Below are positions 1 to 7,597 of a stretch of DNA of 15,428 nucleotides, in pieces (the first letter of the stretch is position 1; the number at the start of each line of letters is the position of its first letter). Where the stretch lies: assembly GCA_900546995.1 (NCBI GenBank), contig URFF01000042.1, positions 1-15,428 on the forward strand. Reading direction: 5' to 3'. A model generated the notes under the pieces. It did not search any database, was not told the DNA's origin, and was given only the letters and a program-made list of their open reading frames with translations. Made by a program: the position numbers and the translations under genes. Source of the DNA: an uncultured Sutterella sp. Lineage in GTDB: Bacteria > Pseudomonadota > Gammaproteobacteria > Burkholderiales > Burkholderiaceae_F.

Positions 1-631
1 CCGAAAGCACAATTTTATCGGAAGCCATGCCGAGAGCTTCTGCCGCTTGCGCGCTTTCGATAGCTGATGCAACGAGTGCGTGCCTTAATACTTCGTTAGG
101 CGTTTCCGGCATACCGGCATCACGATTTTCCTGCATCATCCGAGACAAAATCATCGGATCGAGAGAACCGCCATTGACACCGATACGCACCGGGCGATCG
201 TTTTTGAGCGCGACTTCGATCATGCGGGCAAAGTTTTCCATTCCCCGCTCACCCTTACCAACATTACCCGGGTTAATGCGGTATTTCGACAGGGCCTGAG
301 CACACTCCGTTACTTCAGTGAGCAACTTGTGACCGTTATAGTGAAAATCGCCGACAAGAGGAACAAAACAATGCTTTGCATCCAACTTTTCCCGAATTTT
401 GACAACCGCAGCGGCTGCTTCCGGAGTGTTGACGGTCAAACGTACCAATTCACTGCCTGCACGAGCCAGGGATAATACCTGTTCAACCGTTTGATCAACG
501 TCCGCCGTTGGCGTATTGGTCATTGACTGAACACGGATAGGGCTTTGCCCTCCGATTGTCACATCATTATCCAAATAGCGAACATGCACACACTGTGTTA
601 GATGTCTTGGATGAAAAACACGCTGAGACAT
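1..631 (-). CDS. ispG: 4-hydroxy-3-methylbut-2-enyl diphosphate synthase IspG (GcpE), N-terminal part; runs off left edge
   Basis: The minus-strand frame stays open from ATG at 631 to the window edge, giving about 210 residues of the N-terminal TIM-barrel half. IspG is a cytosolic 4Fe-4S enzyme of the non-mevalonate (MEP) isoprenoid pathway that converts MEcPP to HMBPP. The translation shows family landmarks: IGGQSPIRVQSMTNT near residue 27, then LVRLTVN, PLVGDFHYNGH and KYRINPGNVGKGE, and RIGVNGGSLD further on. The cluster-binding cysteines lie in the C-terminal part, outside the window. The start codon overlaps the rlmN stop by one base (TAATG), so translation is probably coupled to rlmN. 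The Shine-Dalgarno sequence is weak (AAGAAG about 12 bases upstream), which fits coupling. Identification is firm; the gene is partial only because the window ends. Confidence 0.95.
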   Translation of the reverse strand, partial: MSQRVFHPRHLTQCVHVRYLDNDVTIGGQSPIRVQSMTNTPTADVDQTVEQVLSLARAGSELVRLTVNTPEAAAAVVKIREKLDAKHCFVPLVGDFHYNGHKLLTEVTECAQALSKYRINPGNVGKGERGMENFARMIEVALKNDRPVRIGVNGGSLDPMILSRMMQENRDAGMPETPNEVLRHALVASAIESAQAAEALGMASDKIVLS

Positions 632-1754
632 TACGAAATCTTCTTTAAAAAGGTCGCCCGGGCTTTTTGCTCAACCAAGCGTTCAGCCCGACGAGTTTTG
701 TCCTTGATGTTACCGGCCAATTGACCACAGGCCGCATCAATATCATCGCCTCGGGTTTTGCGAACCGTCGTCACAAAACCACGGTTAATCAAATAATCCT
801 GAAAAGCTTTCACATCGGAAGCTTCTGGCTTTCGCAAATCACTATCCGGGAAAGGATTAAACGGAATCAAATTAAATTTGCAGGAGATACCCTGAACCAA
901 TTTAACGAGTGCCTTAGCGTGTTCAATCCGATCATTGACACCGCAGAGCAAAATGTACTCAAAGGTAATGTAATCTCGCGGCGCGTGCGCCAGATAACGC
1001 TTACAGGCTGCCATCAAGTCAGCCAAAGGATGCTTGCGGTTAATCGGCATGATCTGATCGCGAAGTTCATCGGTCGGCGCATGTAACGAAACCGCCAAAG
1101 CAACCGGCACCGCTTCTGCAAGCTTATCCATCTGAAGCGTCAGACCACAGGTCGAAACCGTCACCCGGCGGCGGCTTAACCCATAGGCATTGTCATCAAG
1201 CATGAGTTTGAGCGCCGCAATCACGTTATCGAGATTTTGAAGCGGCTCGCCCATCCCCATTAACACCACATTGCTGATGACTCGGTCATCCCCATGTCTT
1301 CCCGGAGTGTTTTTTCTGCGTGCCAGAGTTGTCCGATAATTTCGGACGTCTTCAAATTCCGATTAAAGCCTTGCTTTCCAGTGGAGCAAAATAAACACCC
1401 CATGGCACAACCGGCCTGTGTCGATACACAGAGCGTTCCGCGGTCATCCTCGGGAATAAACACCGTTTCCACAGCGTTGCCATTACCCACATCAAACAAC
1501 CATTTACGGGTTCCGTCCGCGGAAAGTTTGTCCCAAATTGGGCGAGGTGCGCAAATTTCGCAATTCGTTTCGAGCTTTGCCCTAAAGGCTTTAGCCAAAT
1601 CCGTCATCTGGGAAAAATCACCGACACAATGACGATGAATCCAGCGCAAAAGCTGGATAGCACGAAAACGCTTCTCACCCAAACTCTCGCAATACTCGAT
1701 CAAACCGTCACGATCAAAGTCAAGCAAATTGACTCGTAGAGATTCTTCAGACAT
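631..1754 (-). pseudogene. rlmN: 23S rRNA (adenine-2503-C2)/tRNA methyltransferase RlmN, split by a -1 frameshift
   Basis: RlmN is a radical-SAM enzyme that methylates C2 of A2503 in 23S rRNA and A37 of some tRNAs. The N-terminal frame (1754 to 1260, 164 codons) holds the radical-SAM motif CAMGCLFC (Cys116, Cys120, Cys123) and the upstream Cys109. The C-terminal frame (1269 to 631) holds GMGEP, NLIPFNPF and the methyl-carrying Cys in DAACGQL. The two frames join if one G is added to the GGGG run (CCCC at 1290-1293 on the plus strand). The repaired protein has about 374 residues, the normal family length, with all key cysteines. As written, the first frame leaves the family consensus after residue about 155 and stops at 1260. 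That stop overlaps an in-frame ATG of the second half (TAATG), so reinitiation could make a separate C-terminal piece. Whether this is a true mutation or a homopolymer sequencing error cannot be decided here. Confidence 0.85.
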
Positions 1755-1808
1755 AAGACAAAATTCGAAACCAACAACGTTGTTTTAGGTTAGTCAAAAT
1801 GAGAAATC

Positions 1809-1827
1809 TCCGGTCCGTCCGACCGGA
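1809..1827 (-). terminator. Hairpin between ndk and rlmN (possible weak terminator or attenuator)
   Basis: A perfect 7-bp stem (TCCGGTC / GACCGGA, loop CGTCC) lies 41 bases after the ndk stop. On the minus strand it is followed by GATTTCTCATTTT, which is T-rich but not a clean run. It may attenuate read-through from the highly expressed ndk into rlmN-ispG rather than end transcription fully. A second perfect palindrome, AACAACGTTGTT, sits at 1773-1784 just before rlmN. Confidence 0.4.
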
Positions 1828-1867
1828 ATGTTCCGATCGAACGCACACGGAGAGGCGTTAAGTAAGA

Positions 1868-2320
1868 TTACTTGTCGCAGCAGCAACCGCAGCACTTACG
1901 TTCACAGATTGCCAACGTCGGGAAGAAGTAAGCAATTTCAACAGCAGCCGTTTCGGGAGCGTCAGAGCCGTGAACAGCGTTTGCATCGATGCTTTGAGCG
2001 AAGTCAGCGCGGATCGTGCCGGGAGCGGCCTTCTTCGGGTCGGTGGCGCCCATCAATTCGCGATTCTTAGCGATAGCACCTTCACCTTCCAACACTTGGA
2101 TCATCACGGGACCGGAGGTCATGAAGGCAACCAAATCCTTGAAGAAAGGACGTTCCTTGTGAACAGCGTAAAAGCCTTCGGCTTCAGCCTTGGACAATTG
2201 ACGCATTTGAGCGGCAACAATCTTCAAACCAGCGTTTTCAAAACGGGTATAGATCTGACCGATCACGTTCTTAGCGACAGCATCGGGTTTAATGATGGAA
2301 AGGGTGCGTTCAATAGCCAT
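1868..2320 (-). CDS. ndk: Nucleoside diphosphate kinase with a cysteine-rich C-terminal tail
   Basis: Cytosolic enzyme that moves the gamma-phosphate from ATP to other (d)NDPs through a phosphohistidine, keeping NTP pools balanced. The 150-residue product has the family signature throughout: ERTLSIIKPDAV at the start with Lys11, and the active-site His117 in NAVHGSD. The usual bacterial length is about 140-143 residues and the fold is complete at about residue 135 (EIAYFF). Here the chain continues into a tail, CERKCCGCCCDK, with six cysteines between residues 139 and 148. The ATG at 2320 follows a GGGGA sequence about 8 bases upstream and gives the canonical N terminus, so start and frame are secure. 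It is followed by rlmN and ispG on the same strand, a common betaproteobacterial order. The tail might bind metal or form disulfides; nothing in the window proves either. Confidence 0.96.
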   Translation of the reverse strand: MAIERTLSIIKPDAVAKNVIGQIYTRFENAGLKIVAAQMRQLSKAEAEGFYAVHKERPFFKDLVAFMTSGPVMIQVLEGEGAIAKNRELMGATDPKKAAPGTIRADFAQSIDANAVHGSDAPETAAVEIAYFFPTLAICERKCCGCCCDK

Positions 2321-2372
2321 TTTTATTCCCCAAAAATAGTAAGGTTAAAAGTGAAAATTCCACGACAAAACG

Positions 2373-2392
2373 TCTCAGTTGGAAAACTGAGA
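2373..2392. promoter_or_regulatory. 8-bp inverted repeat upstream of ndk
   Basis: TCTCAGTT and AACTGAGA flank a 4-base loop, a perfect 8-bp dyad 53 bases before the ndk start and about 125 bases after the tatD stop. It could be an operator for ndk or a second, weak stop for read-through from tatD; the bases after it on the minus strand (CGTTTTGTC) make a poor T-run. I could not place a convincing -35/-10 pair nearby. Confidence 0.3.
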
Positions 2393-2466
2393 AATTTTCA
2401 ATGAAAAACAATAACAATCACGTCAAACGCAATGCGCTTTACGTTTAGCTCGGATTTTAGCAAAAG

Positions 2467-2485
2467 CCTCGGGCAAAAAACGAGG
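2467..2485 (-). terminator. Probable weak rho-independent terminator of the lolC-lolD-tatD operon
   Basis: On the minus strand a 5-bp stem CCTCG / CGAGG with a 9-base loop (itself TTTTTTGCC) begins 32 bases after the tatD stop and is followed within two bases by TTTT. The stem is short, so efficiency is uncertain. Confidence 0.4.
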
Positions 2486-2516
2486 AAAATGCACGAAAAA
2501 ACAAGCAAATTCAAAC

Positions 2517-3314
2517 TTAACGATTTTCGCTGTTAAAGAAGTACCGCAACCTTGGAAAGAACGTAAGAGTATTTTTAAAAATTCGTTCTTTTAACAATTC
2601 GGGACTTCGTCCTCTTATTGAGCTGAGCACTTCCAAATAGTCAATCAGATCTGCGGGCTCAGAGCGATCCCCCCGACGATAAGACGGCGCCATATCCGGC
2701 GCATCGGTTTCCAATAAAATCGCCTCTTCAGGCACGGCAGCCGCACACTTTCGTAATTTTTTACTACCTTCATAGGTCAGGGCGCCACCGAACCCAATTC
2801 CATACCCCCGACGGATCACTTCACAAGCTTGTTCAAACGAACCCGGAAAAGCATGCACCGCTCCCTTGACCGTACTGAATTCATCCATCACTTCAATGAC
2901 TCGTGACAAAGCTCGCCTCGCGTGCAAAGAAACCGGGAGCGAAAACTTTTCGGCAAGCGCCATTTGTGCTCGAAAGAAAAACGCTTGACGCTCATAATCT
3001 GGATGTTCTTCGTATAGGTCCAACCCAATCTCTCCAATACCAATCAGGTATGGATCGTCAAGATGGTTTCCTAAAAAACGCTCTAAATGAGTCAGCGCGT
3101 CGTCATGGACTTGTTCGACAAAAAGCGGATGAATGCCAACACAGTACCCCCAATGAAATTGACGGGCTGCCGCCTCAGCCAACTCAAAATCATCATCGCT
3201 TCCGGTCGTAATCAAACCACAAGTCACACCTTGCACCCGAGCGCGGTTCATCACCGCCTCCCAGTCATTAACCGACTTCACGAGTGCAACGTGGGAATGA
3301 GTATCAATGAGCAA
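2517..3314 (-). CDS. TatD-family metal-dependent hydrolase (putative DNase)
   Basis: TIM-barrel metallohydrolase of the TatD family, whose studied members are Mg-dependent DNases; the exact substrate of this one is unknown. All metal-ligand motifs are present: HxH in LIDTHSH (His6, His8), GIHP at 60-63, Glu95 in GEIGLD, His131 in SLHAR, His154 in AVHAFPG and Asp204 in LETDAP. I chose a TTG start at 3314: it has GGAG at spacing 7 and gives the family-typical N terminus MLIDTHSH, 265 residues. The ATG at 3338 adds eight residues (MARFWRTK), has no visible Shine-Dalgarno and would lie deeper inside lolD. With the TTG start the gene overlaps the lolD 3' end by 11 bases, so translation is probably coupled. 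A TatD gene right after lolCD is a common arrangement in betaproteobacteria, but the functional reason is not known. Confidence 0.9.
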   Translation of the reverse strand: MLIDTHSHVALVKSVNDWEAVMNRARVQGVTCGLITTGSDDDFELAEAAARQFHWGYCVGIHPLFVEQVHDDALTHLERFLGNHLDDPYLIGIGEIGLDLYEEHPDYERQAFFFRAQMALAEKFSLPVSLHARRALSRVIEVMDEFSTVKGAVHAFPGSFEQACEVIRRGYGIGFGGALTYEGSKKLRKCAAAVPEEAILLETDAPDMAPSYRRGDRSEPADLIDYLEVLSSIRGRSPELLKERIFKNTLTFFPRLRYFFNSENR

Positions 3315-4002
3315 CTTCGTTCTCCAAAATCTGGCCATCGCTAAGGGTTAACACCCGATCACAGCGCTGTGCCAATTGCAAATCATGAGTCACAATCACA
3401 CAAGCGGTCTGATGTTCCCGTGCGATGGAAACAAACCGGTCGAAAACCGCATTGGCGGTTGCTTGATCCAAGTTCCCGGTCGGCTCGTCAGCCAAAATGC
3501 AGGCGGGCTCAGCCACCATGGCACGCGCAATGGCGCAACGCTGACGCTCCCCACCGGACATTTGCGAAGGATAGTGATTTAATCGATGAGCAAGTCCTAG
3601 CGCCTGAAGAACTTGAGCAGCACGCTCTTGGGCTAGCGTGGGATTTTGTCGAGCAATGGTTAAAGGCATTGCGACATTTTCCAGCGCTGTAAATTCCGGC
3701 AATAAGTGATGAAATTGGTAAACAAATCCCAACTTTTGATTTCGTAGTCTACCGCGCTCATTTTCTGTTAGGGAATGCACAGCCATTCCAGCCACTTCTA
3801 CTGAGCCGGCATCGATGGTATCCAAGCCGCCCAAAATATGTAACAGCGTACTTTTGCCGGAGCCGGAAGCTCCGACGATCGCCACGAGCTCACCTTTTTT
3901 AACGGAAAGATTCACACCTTTGAGAACCGGTACGGTTAAAACACCGTCCCGATAGCTTTTTTGCACATCGCTGGCTTTGATGACTAATCCGTCTTTACTC
4001 AT
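3304..4002 (-). CDS. lolD: Lipoprotein-releasing system ATP-binding protein LolD
   Basis: Cytoplasmic ATPase of the Lol ABC transporter, which extracts outer-membrane lipoproteins from the inner membrane and hands them to LolA. The 232-residue chain carries Walker A GASGSGKST (44-52), the Q-loop Gln96 in VYQFHHLLPEFTALENV, the signature MSGGERQ (148-154), Walker B CILADEP (168-174) and the H-loop His206. It is full length for LolD. The ATG at 4002 overlaps the end of the permease gene by 8 bases (ATGAGTAA), and its own 3' end overlaps tatD, so the three genes form one transcript. MacB and FtsE ATPases are close relatives, but adjacency to a Lol permease settles the call. Confidence 0.96.
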   Translation of the reverse strand: MSKDGLVIKASDVQKSYRDGVLTVPVLKGVNLSVKKGELVAIVGASGSGKSTLLHILGGLDTIDAGSVEVAGMAVHSLTENERGRLRNQKLGFVYQFHHLLPEFTALENVAMPLTIARQNPTLAQERAAQVLQALGLAHRLNHYPSQMSGGERQRCAIARAMVAEPACILADEPTGNLDQATANAVFDRFVSIAREHQTACVIVTHDLQLAQRCDRVLTLSDGQILENEVAH

Positions 4003-5248
4003 AACGCAAGGCCTCCGCCGGTTTGGTTTTTGAAGCGCGCCAGCTCGGATAAACCGTTGCGGCTAGGGATAATAGGAATGAGAATAAGGCGATCGGAATA
4101 ATGTCTTCAGCCCTCGGATCAGACGGCAAGGAGCTAATGAAATAGACCTCCTTGGGTAAGAATTGAATACCGAAAAGAGATTCAATGGTCGGAACAATCA
4201 CATCCAAATTGCAGGCAATACCTAAGCCGAGCACAACGCCAACGGTCACACCGATCACGCCGACGACTGCTCCCTGAACCATGAATATCGTCATGATTGA
4301 AGCGGGCGAGGCTCCTAATGTTCTCAAAATCGCGATATCAGACTGCTTTTCCGTGACCGTCATCACCATGCTTGAGACTAATCCGAAAGCACCGACCAAG
4401 ACAATAAGGAAAAGAATAATCGCCATCATGCGCTTTTCAACTTGAACGGCGGCAAACCAGGTACGATTTTGTTTTGACCAATCAGTGACGGCAAAGGTTC
4501 TAGGCAACACTTTGAGCAAATCATAGGAAATGGCCGGCGCCTGATTCATGTCATCCACGCGCACCTGCAACCCGCTCGGTCCGTTTTGCCGAAAAAGGGC
4601 TTCAGCGTCTTTAAGATCAATGAGCACCATCGTGCTGTCGTACTCATAGTGTCCGGAAGAAAACACGCCAACGAGTGTAAAAGCACGCATACGTGGAACA
4701 ATACCGGCAGGGGTAGTACGTCCTTGAGGAATGATCACATTGACTTTATCGCCGATACGTAATCGAAGAATGGAGGCAAGATCACGACCTAAAACAATGC
4801 CAAACTCTCCGCTTTTTAAATCGGTCAGAGTGCCGACTAGCATTTGATCACTGATATCAGAAACGTTCGGTTCACTGCGCGGATCAATCCCTCGAATCAC
4901 CACACCTCTGACACTACTGCCCGAACTAACAAGTCCCTGACCGGATGAATAAGGAGCAACGCCTAAAACATGAGGGTTCGTTTTCAATAGCTCAGCCGTG
5001 TTTTCCCAATCAGTTAAAGCCCCACCATAGTTAATCACTTCGATATGAGGAATAACCGAGAGCATCCGATCTCTGACTTCCTTCTGAAAGCCGTTCATGA
5101 CGGATAAAACCACGATGAGAGCCATCACACCGACAGCGATGGAAGCGACACTGATGGCGGAAATAAACGAAATAAATCCGCTACCCTTTCGTCCACGCTT
5201 TCCCTGACGGGTATATCGCCAGCCGATACCTAATTCAAAAGGAATCAC
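3995..5248 (-). CDS. lolC: Lipoprotein-releasing system transmembrane protein (LolC/LolE family; single permease, LolF-like)
   Basis: Inner-membrane permease of the Lol transporter, 417 residues. It has the expected topology: one membrane segment at about 27-50 (FISFISAISVASIAVGVMAL), a large periplasmic domain at about 52-270, then three segments near 274-297, 320-346 and 384-402 ending in the FtsX-type PSWRASKTKPAEALRYE. The periplasmic stretch TTPAGIVPRM (178-187) resembles the TPxGxxP part of the LolC Hook loop that recruits LolA. The start is GTG at 5248 with AGGTGA just upstream. No second LolE-type gene lies between it and lolD or near it. This suggests a homodimeric permease like the LolF described in other proteobacteria, rather than the E. 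coli LolC/LolE pair; a second copy elsewhere cannot be excluded. Confidence 0.93.
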   Translation of the reverse strand: MIPFELGIGWRYTRQGKRGRKGSGFISFISAISVASIAVGVMALIVVLSVMNGFQKEVRDRMLSVIPHIEVINYGGALTDWENTAELLKTNPHVLGVAPYSSGQGLVSSGSSVRGVVIRGIDPRSEPNVSDISDQMLVGTLTDLKSGEFGIVLGRDLASILRLRIGDKVNVIIPQGRTTPAGIVPRMRAFTLVGVFSSGHYEYDSTMVLIDLKDAEALFRQNGPSGLQVRVDDMNQAPAISYDLLKVLPRTFAVTDWSKQNRTWFAAVQVEKRMMAIILFLIVLVGAFGLVSSMVMTVTEKQSDIAILRTLGASPASIMTIFMVQGAVVGVIGVTVGVVLGLGIACNLDVIVPTIESLFGIQFLPKEVYFISSLPSDPRAEDIIPIALFSFLLSLAATVYPSWRASKTKPAEALRYE

Positions 5249-5379
5249 AAATCACCTAAACATTAACGCTGTTAACGGCTTTGATTGTACCGTTTGAATC
5301 ACAAAAAAGAGACTATTTCAACATTTTGACAATTTTTTCAAAAACGCAACCTCTCATTTCCCTAAACCACCAATCACTT

Positions 5380-5407
5380 AAATGTGTAAATGATTATTTA
5401 CACATTT
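5380..5407. promoter_or_regulatory. Perfect 12-bp dyad upstream of the lol operon
   Basis: AAATGTGTAAAT (5380-5391) and its exact complement ATTTACACATTT (5396-5407) flank GATT. The dyad lies 132-159 bases upstream of the lolC start and past the argG terminator, so it belongs to the lol operon control region. No T-run follows on either strand, which argues against a terminator. An operator for a dimeric repressor is the simplest reading; the regulator is not identified. A -10-like TACAAT (ATTGTA at 5284-5289) lies nearer the gene, but I found no good -35 for it. Confidence 0.45.
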
Positions 5408-5439
5408 GTGTATATCAATATAACAACATTGCAACAAAT

Positions 5440-5472
5440 AAAAAAAGGGACGTAATTGAAAAATTACGCCCC
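5440..5472 (-). terminator. Rho-independent terminator of argG
   Basis: On the minus strand, 20 bases after the argG stop, a hairpin with a 7-bp AT/GC stem (CGTAATT / AATTACG, loop TTTC) is extended by three G-C pairs across one mismatch and followed directly by seven T. This is a textbook intrinsic terminator. Confidence 0.9.
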
Positions 5473-5491
5473 CGAAAAAAACGATTAAAAG

Positions 5492-6823
5492 TTAGTCTTT
5501 CTTACCGCCAAGCATTGCCACCGCGGAAGAACCAGCAATCAAACCGCTCTTGGCATAGATACCCAACTTCGCACGAGTATCGACGATGTCAAGATTACGC
5601 ATTGTTAATTGACCGATACGATCCTCTGCCGTAAACATCGAATCACCCTTTTCCATCGTCAGGCGTTCCGGTTCATAGGTAAGGTTCGGACTGACGGTAT
5701 CCAAAATGGTGTAATCATTGCCGCGACGCAGTTCAAGCGTCACCGTACCGGTGATCGCGCGAGCGACCCAACGTTGAGCCGATTCACGAAGCATGATGGC
5801 TTGAGAATCAAACCAACGGCCTTGATAGAGCAACCGACCTAAGCGAATACCGTTGATACGGTACTGTTCAATCGTATCTTCGTTATGAACGCCGCTCACC
5901 AAGCGTTCGTATGCAATATGCAAAAGCGCCATCCCCGGTGCCTCATAAACACCACGGCTCTTTGCTTCAATAATACGGTTTTCGATTTGATCGCTCATAC
6001 CCAAGCCATGACGGCCACCGATGGCATTGGCCTCGTACATCAAAGCAACCAAATCATCAAAATGCTTGCCGTTTAACTCTACAGGCACACCTTCTTCAAA
6101 GGTTACCGTGACCGTTTCGGGCTTAATCTCAACTGCCGGATCCCAGAAAGCGACGCCCATGATCGGTTTAACGATCTTCATGCTCGTTTGCAAGCTTTCC
6201 AAATGTTTGGCTTCATGCGTTGCACCCAACAAATTCGAGTCGGTGGAATAGGCTTTTTCAGCCGACATACGGTAATCAAAACCTTCGGCTTGAAGGAACG
6301 CACTCATTTCGGCGCGGCCGCCCAATTCATTGATGAAATCACGGTCCAACCACGGCTTATAAATCTTTAATTCAGGGTTAGCTAACAATCCATAACGATA
6401 AAAGCGTTCGATATCGTTTCCTTTATAGGTCGATCCGTCCCCCCAAATGTGCACACCGTCTTCACGCATGGCATTCACTAACATCGTGCCGGTAACCGCA
6501 CGACCGATCGGCGTGGTATTGAAGTAAGTAACGCCAGCCGTCGTAATGTGAAATGCGCCGGATTGAATGGCTGCGATACCTTCTGCAACTAATTGCGGGC
6601 GGCACTCAACCAAACGAGCTTTTTCAGCACCGTAAGACATCGCACGGCGCGGAATGGCTTCGTAATCATCCTCATCGGGCTGCCCCAAGTTCGCCGTGTA
6701 GGCGTAAGGCAAAGCGCCTTTATTTTTCATCCAGCGCAATGCGGCCGATGTATCCAAGCCTCCGGAAAAAGCAATACCCACTTTTTCACCAACCGGTACT
6801 TTTTGCAAAATTGTTTGAGACAT
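5492..6823 (-). CDS. argG: Argininosuccinate synthase
   Basis: Cytosolic enzyme of arginine synthesis: citrulline + aspartate + ATP gives argininosuccinate + AMP + PPi. The 443-residue product has the N-type ATP pyrophosphatase P-loop AFSGGLDTS (18-26), NLGQPDEDDYEAIPRRA, ITTAGVTYFNTTPIGRAVTGT and the nucleotide/citrulline-binding stretch GDGSTYKGNDIERF. Length and motif style match the longer E. coli-type subfamily (about 447 residues), not the shorter 400-residue type. The ATG at 6823 is preceded by GCGAGGA a few bases upstream. It is a single-gene unit: divergence from its neighbours' functions and a strong terminator isolate it. The 169-base upstream region holds a CG-rich hairpin in the leader (CGCCG / CGGCG) but no clear ArgR box that I can defend. 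Confidence 0.97.
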   Translation of the reverse strand: MSQTILQKVPVGEKVGIAFSGGLDTSAALRWMKNKGALPYAYTANLGQPDEDDYEAIPRRAMSYGAEKARLVECRPQLVAEGIAAIQSGAFHITTAGVTYFNTTPIGRAVTGTMLVNAMREDGVHIWGDGSTYKGNDIERFYRYGLLANPELKIYKPWLDRDFINELGGRAEMSAFLQAEGFDYRMSAEKAYSTDSNLLGATHEAKHLESLQTSMKIVKPIMGVAFWDPAVEIKPETVTVTFEEGVPVELNGKHFDDLVALMYEANAIGGRHGLGMSDQIENRIIEAKSRGVYEAPGMALLHIAYERLVSGVHNEDTIEQYRINGIRLGRLLYQGRWFDSQAIMLRESAQRWVARAITGTVTLELRRGNDYTILDTVSPNLTYEPERLTMEKGDSMFTAEDRIGQLTMRNLDIVDTRAKLGIYAKSGLIAGSSAVAMLGGKKD

Positions 6824-6992
6824 AATTCCTCGCTTTTATCGCAATCATCTGTTGTCAATGACTTCGCCGCCCAAAAACGGCGCACTTTGATCAGTCTAGG
6901 GGAAAAAAATCAACATTTCGAGCAAAAAGTTTGAGCCAACGCAAAAAATCAATTTGTTTATAAATAGCTCACTTTTGTCGAAAACTGGTTTC

Positions 6993-7580
6993 CTAAGGTG
7001 TCTTAAGTGGCCATTCGTTTTTAAGAAAGCGCTCCGCCCACATCAAACCAATAATGGTTTTGACATCGGTAATTTCACCGTTTGCCATCATCTGCAGTGC
7101 TTGAGATAAGCTAAAGCGATGCAAACTCAAGCATTCACCGGGATCGAGATGCTGTTTACCTTGCGTCAAGCGCTTAGCCAAATAAATTTCCAAATGCTCG
7201 TTCGAGTATCCGATGGCATTATGAATCTTCCCCAAATAGTGCCATTCGTCGGCTATTAGTCCCGTTTCTTCAGACAATTCCCGTTGAGCACAGACAAAGG
7301 GATCCTCTTCGGGATCAAGTTTTCCGGCCGGTAATTCCCAAAAAGCCATTTCACAAGGTTGACGCCACTGGTACTCCAACAAAACCGAACCGTCTTCAAA
7401 AACGGGGACAATGACTGCAGCCCCCGGATGACGAATGTACTCACGAGTGCGGATAAGATTGGAAGCCGTTTTAACCGTATCGCACCAAACATGAAGAAAG
7501 TGACCGGAAAAAAGCTCCTCGCGATCCAAGAGTTGCTCTTGGATATCACTCAACGGAGGATTTTCATTGTTTTGAATCAA
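6993..7580 (-). CDS. Nudix hydrolase, ADP-ribose pyrophosphatase type (NudF-like)
   Basis: Cytosolic Nudix enzyme, 195 residues, most like the NudF group that splits ADP-ribose into AMP and ribose-5-phosphate. The Nudix box GX5EX7REUXEEXGU is complete at 86-108 (GKLDPEE ... RELSEETGL). The stretch HPGAAVIVPV, the QWRQPCEMAFWELPAG lead-in and GYSNEHLEIYLA downstream are typical of the ADP-ribose/sugar-nucleotide subgroup. The only sensible start is TTG at 7580: it has AAGGAG with six bases between GGAG and the codon, and no in-frame ATG follows nearby. A role in removing free ADP-ribose fits the NAD synthesis gene in the same window, though the two are not linked in an operon. Substrate is inferred from family only. 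Confidence 0.88.
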   Translation of the reverse strand: MIQNNENPPLSDIQEQLLDREELFSGHFLHVWCDTVKTASNLIRTREYIRHPGAAVIVPVFEDGSVLLEYQWRQPCEMAFWELPAGKLDPEEDPFVCAQRELSEETGLIADEWHYLGKIHNAIGYSNEHLEIYLAKRLTQGKQHLDPGECLSLHRFSLSQALQMMANGEITDVKTIIGLMWAERFLKNEWPLKTP

Positions 7581-7597
7581 TTGAAGCTCCTTCAGAT

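Noticed and set aside
667..1086. Plus-strand open frame of 139 codons antisense to rlmN
   Set aside because: The minus-strand frame has the conserved RlmN C-terminal half; the antisense protein has no recognisable features.
1868..1903. Cysteine-rich Ndk tail as a frameshift artefact
   Set aside because: The tail is in the same frame as the conserved core, and I see no homopolymer near residue 135 where one lost or gained base would restore a shorter standard end. A true extension is the simpler reading.
5281..5634. Plus-strand open frame of 117 codons across the lol/argG gap
   Set aside because: It covers the argG terminator and the lol upstream dyad and ends inside argG on the opposite strand. 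The protein is low in complexity, with no family likeness and no Shine-Dalgarno.
6870..6890. CG-rich hairpin in the argG leader as a terminator for the Nudix gene
   Set aside because: The stem is five base pairs, lies about 100 bases past the Nudix stop and has no T-run after it on the minus strand.
7256..7549. Second minus-strand frame inside the Nudix gene
   Set aside because: It is out of frame with a complete Nudix box and is explained as a shadow of that gene.
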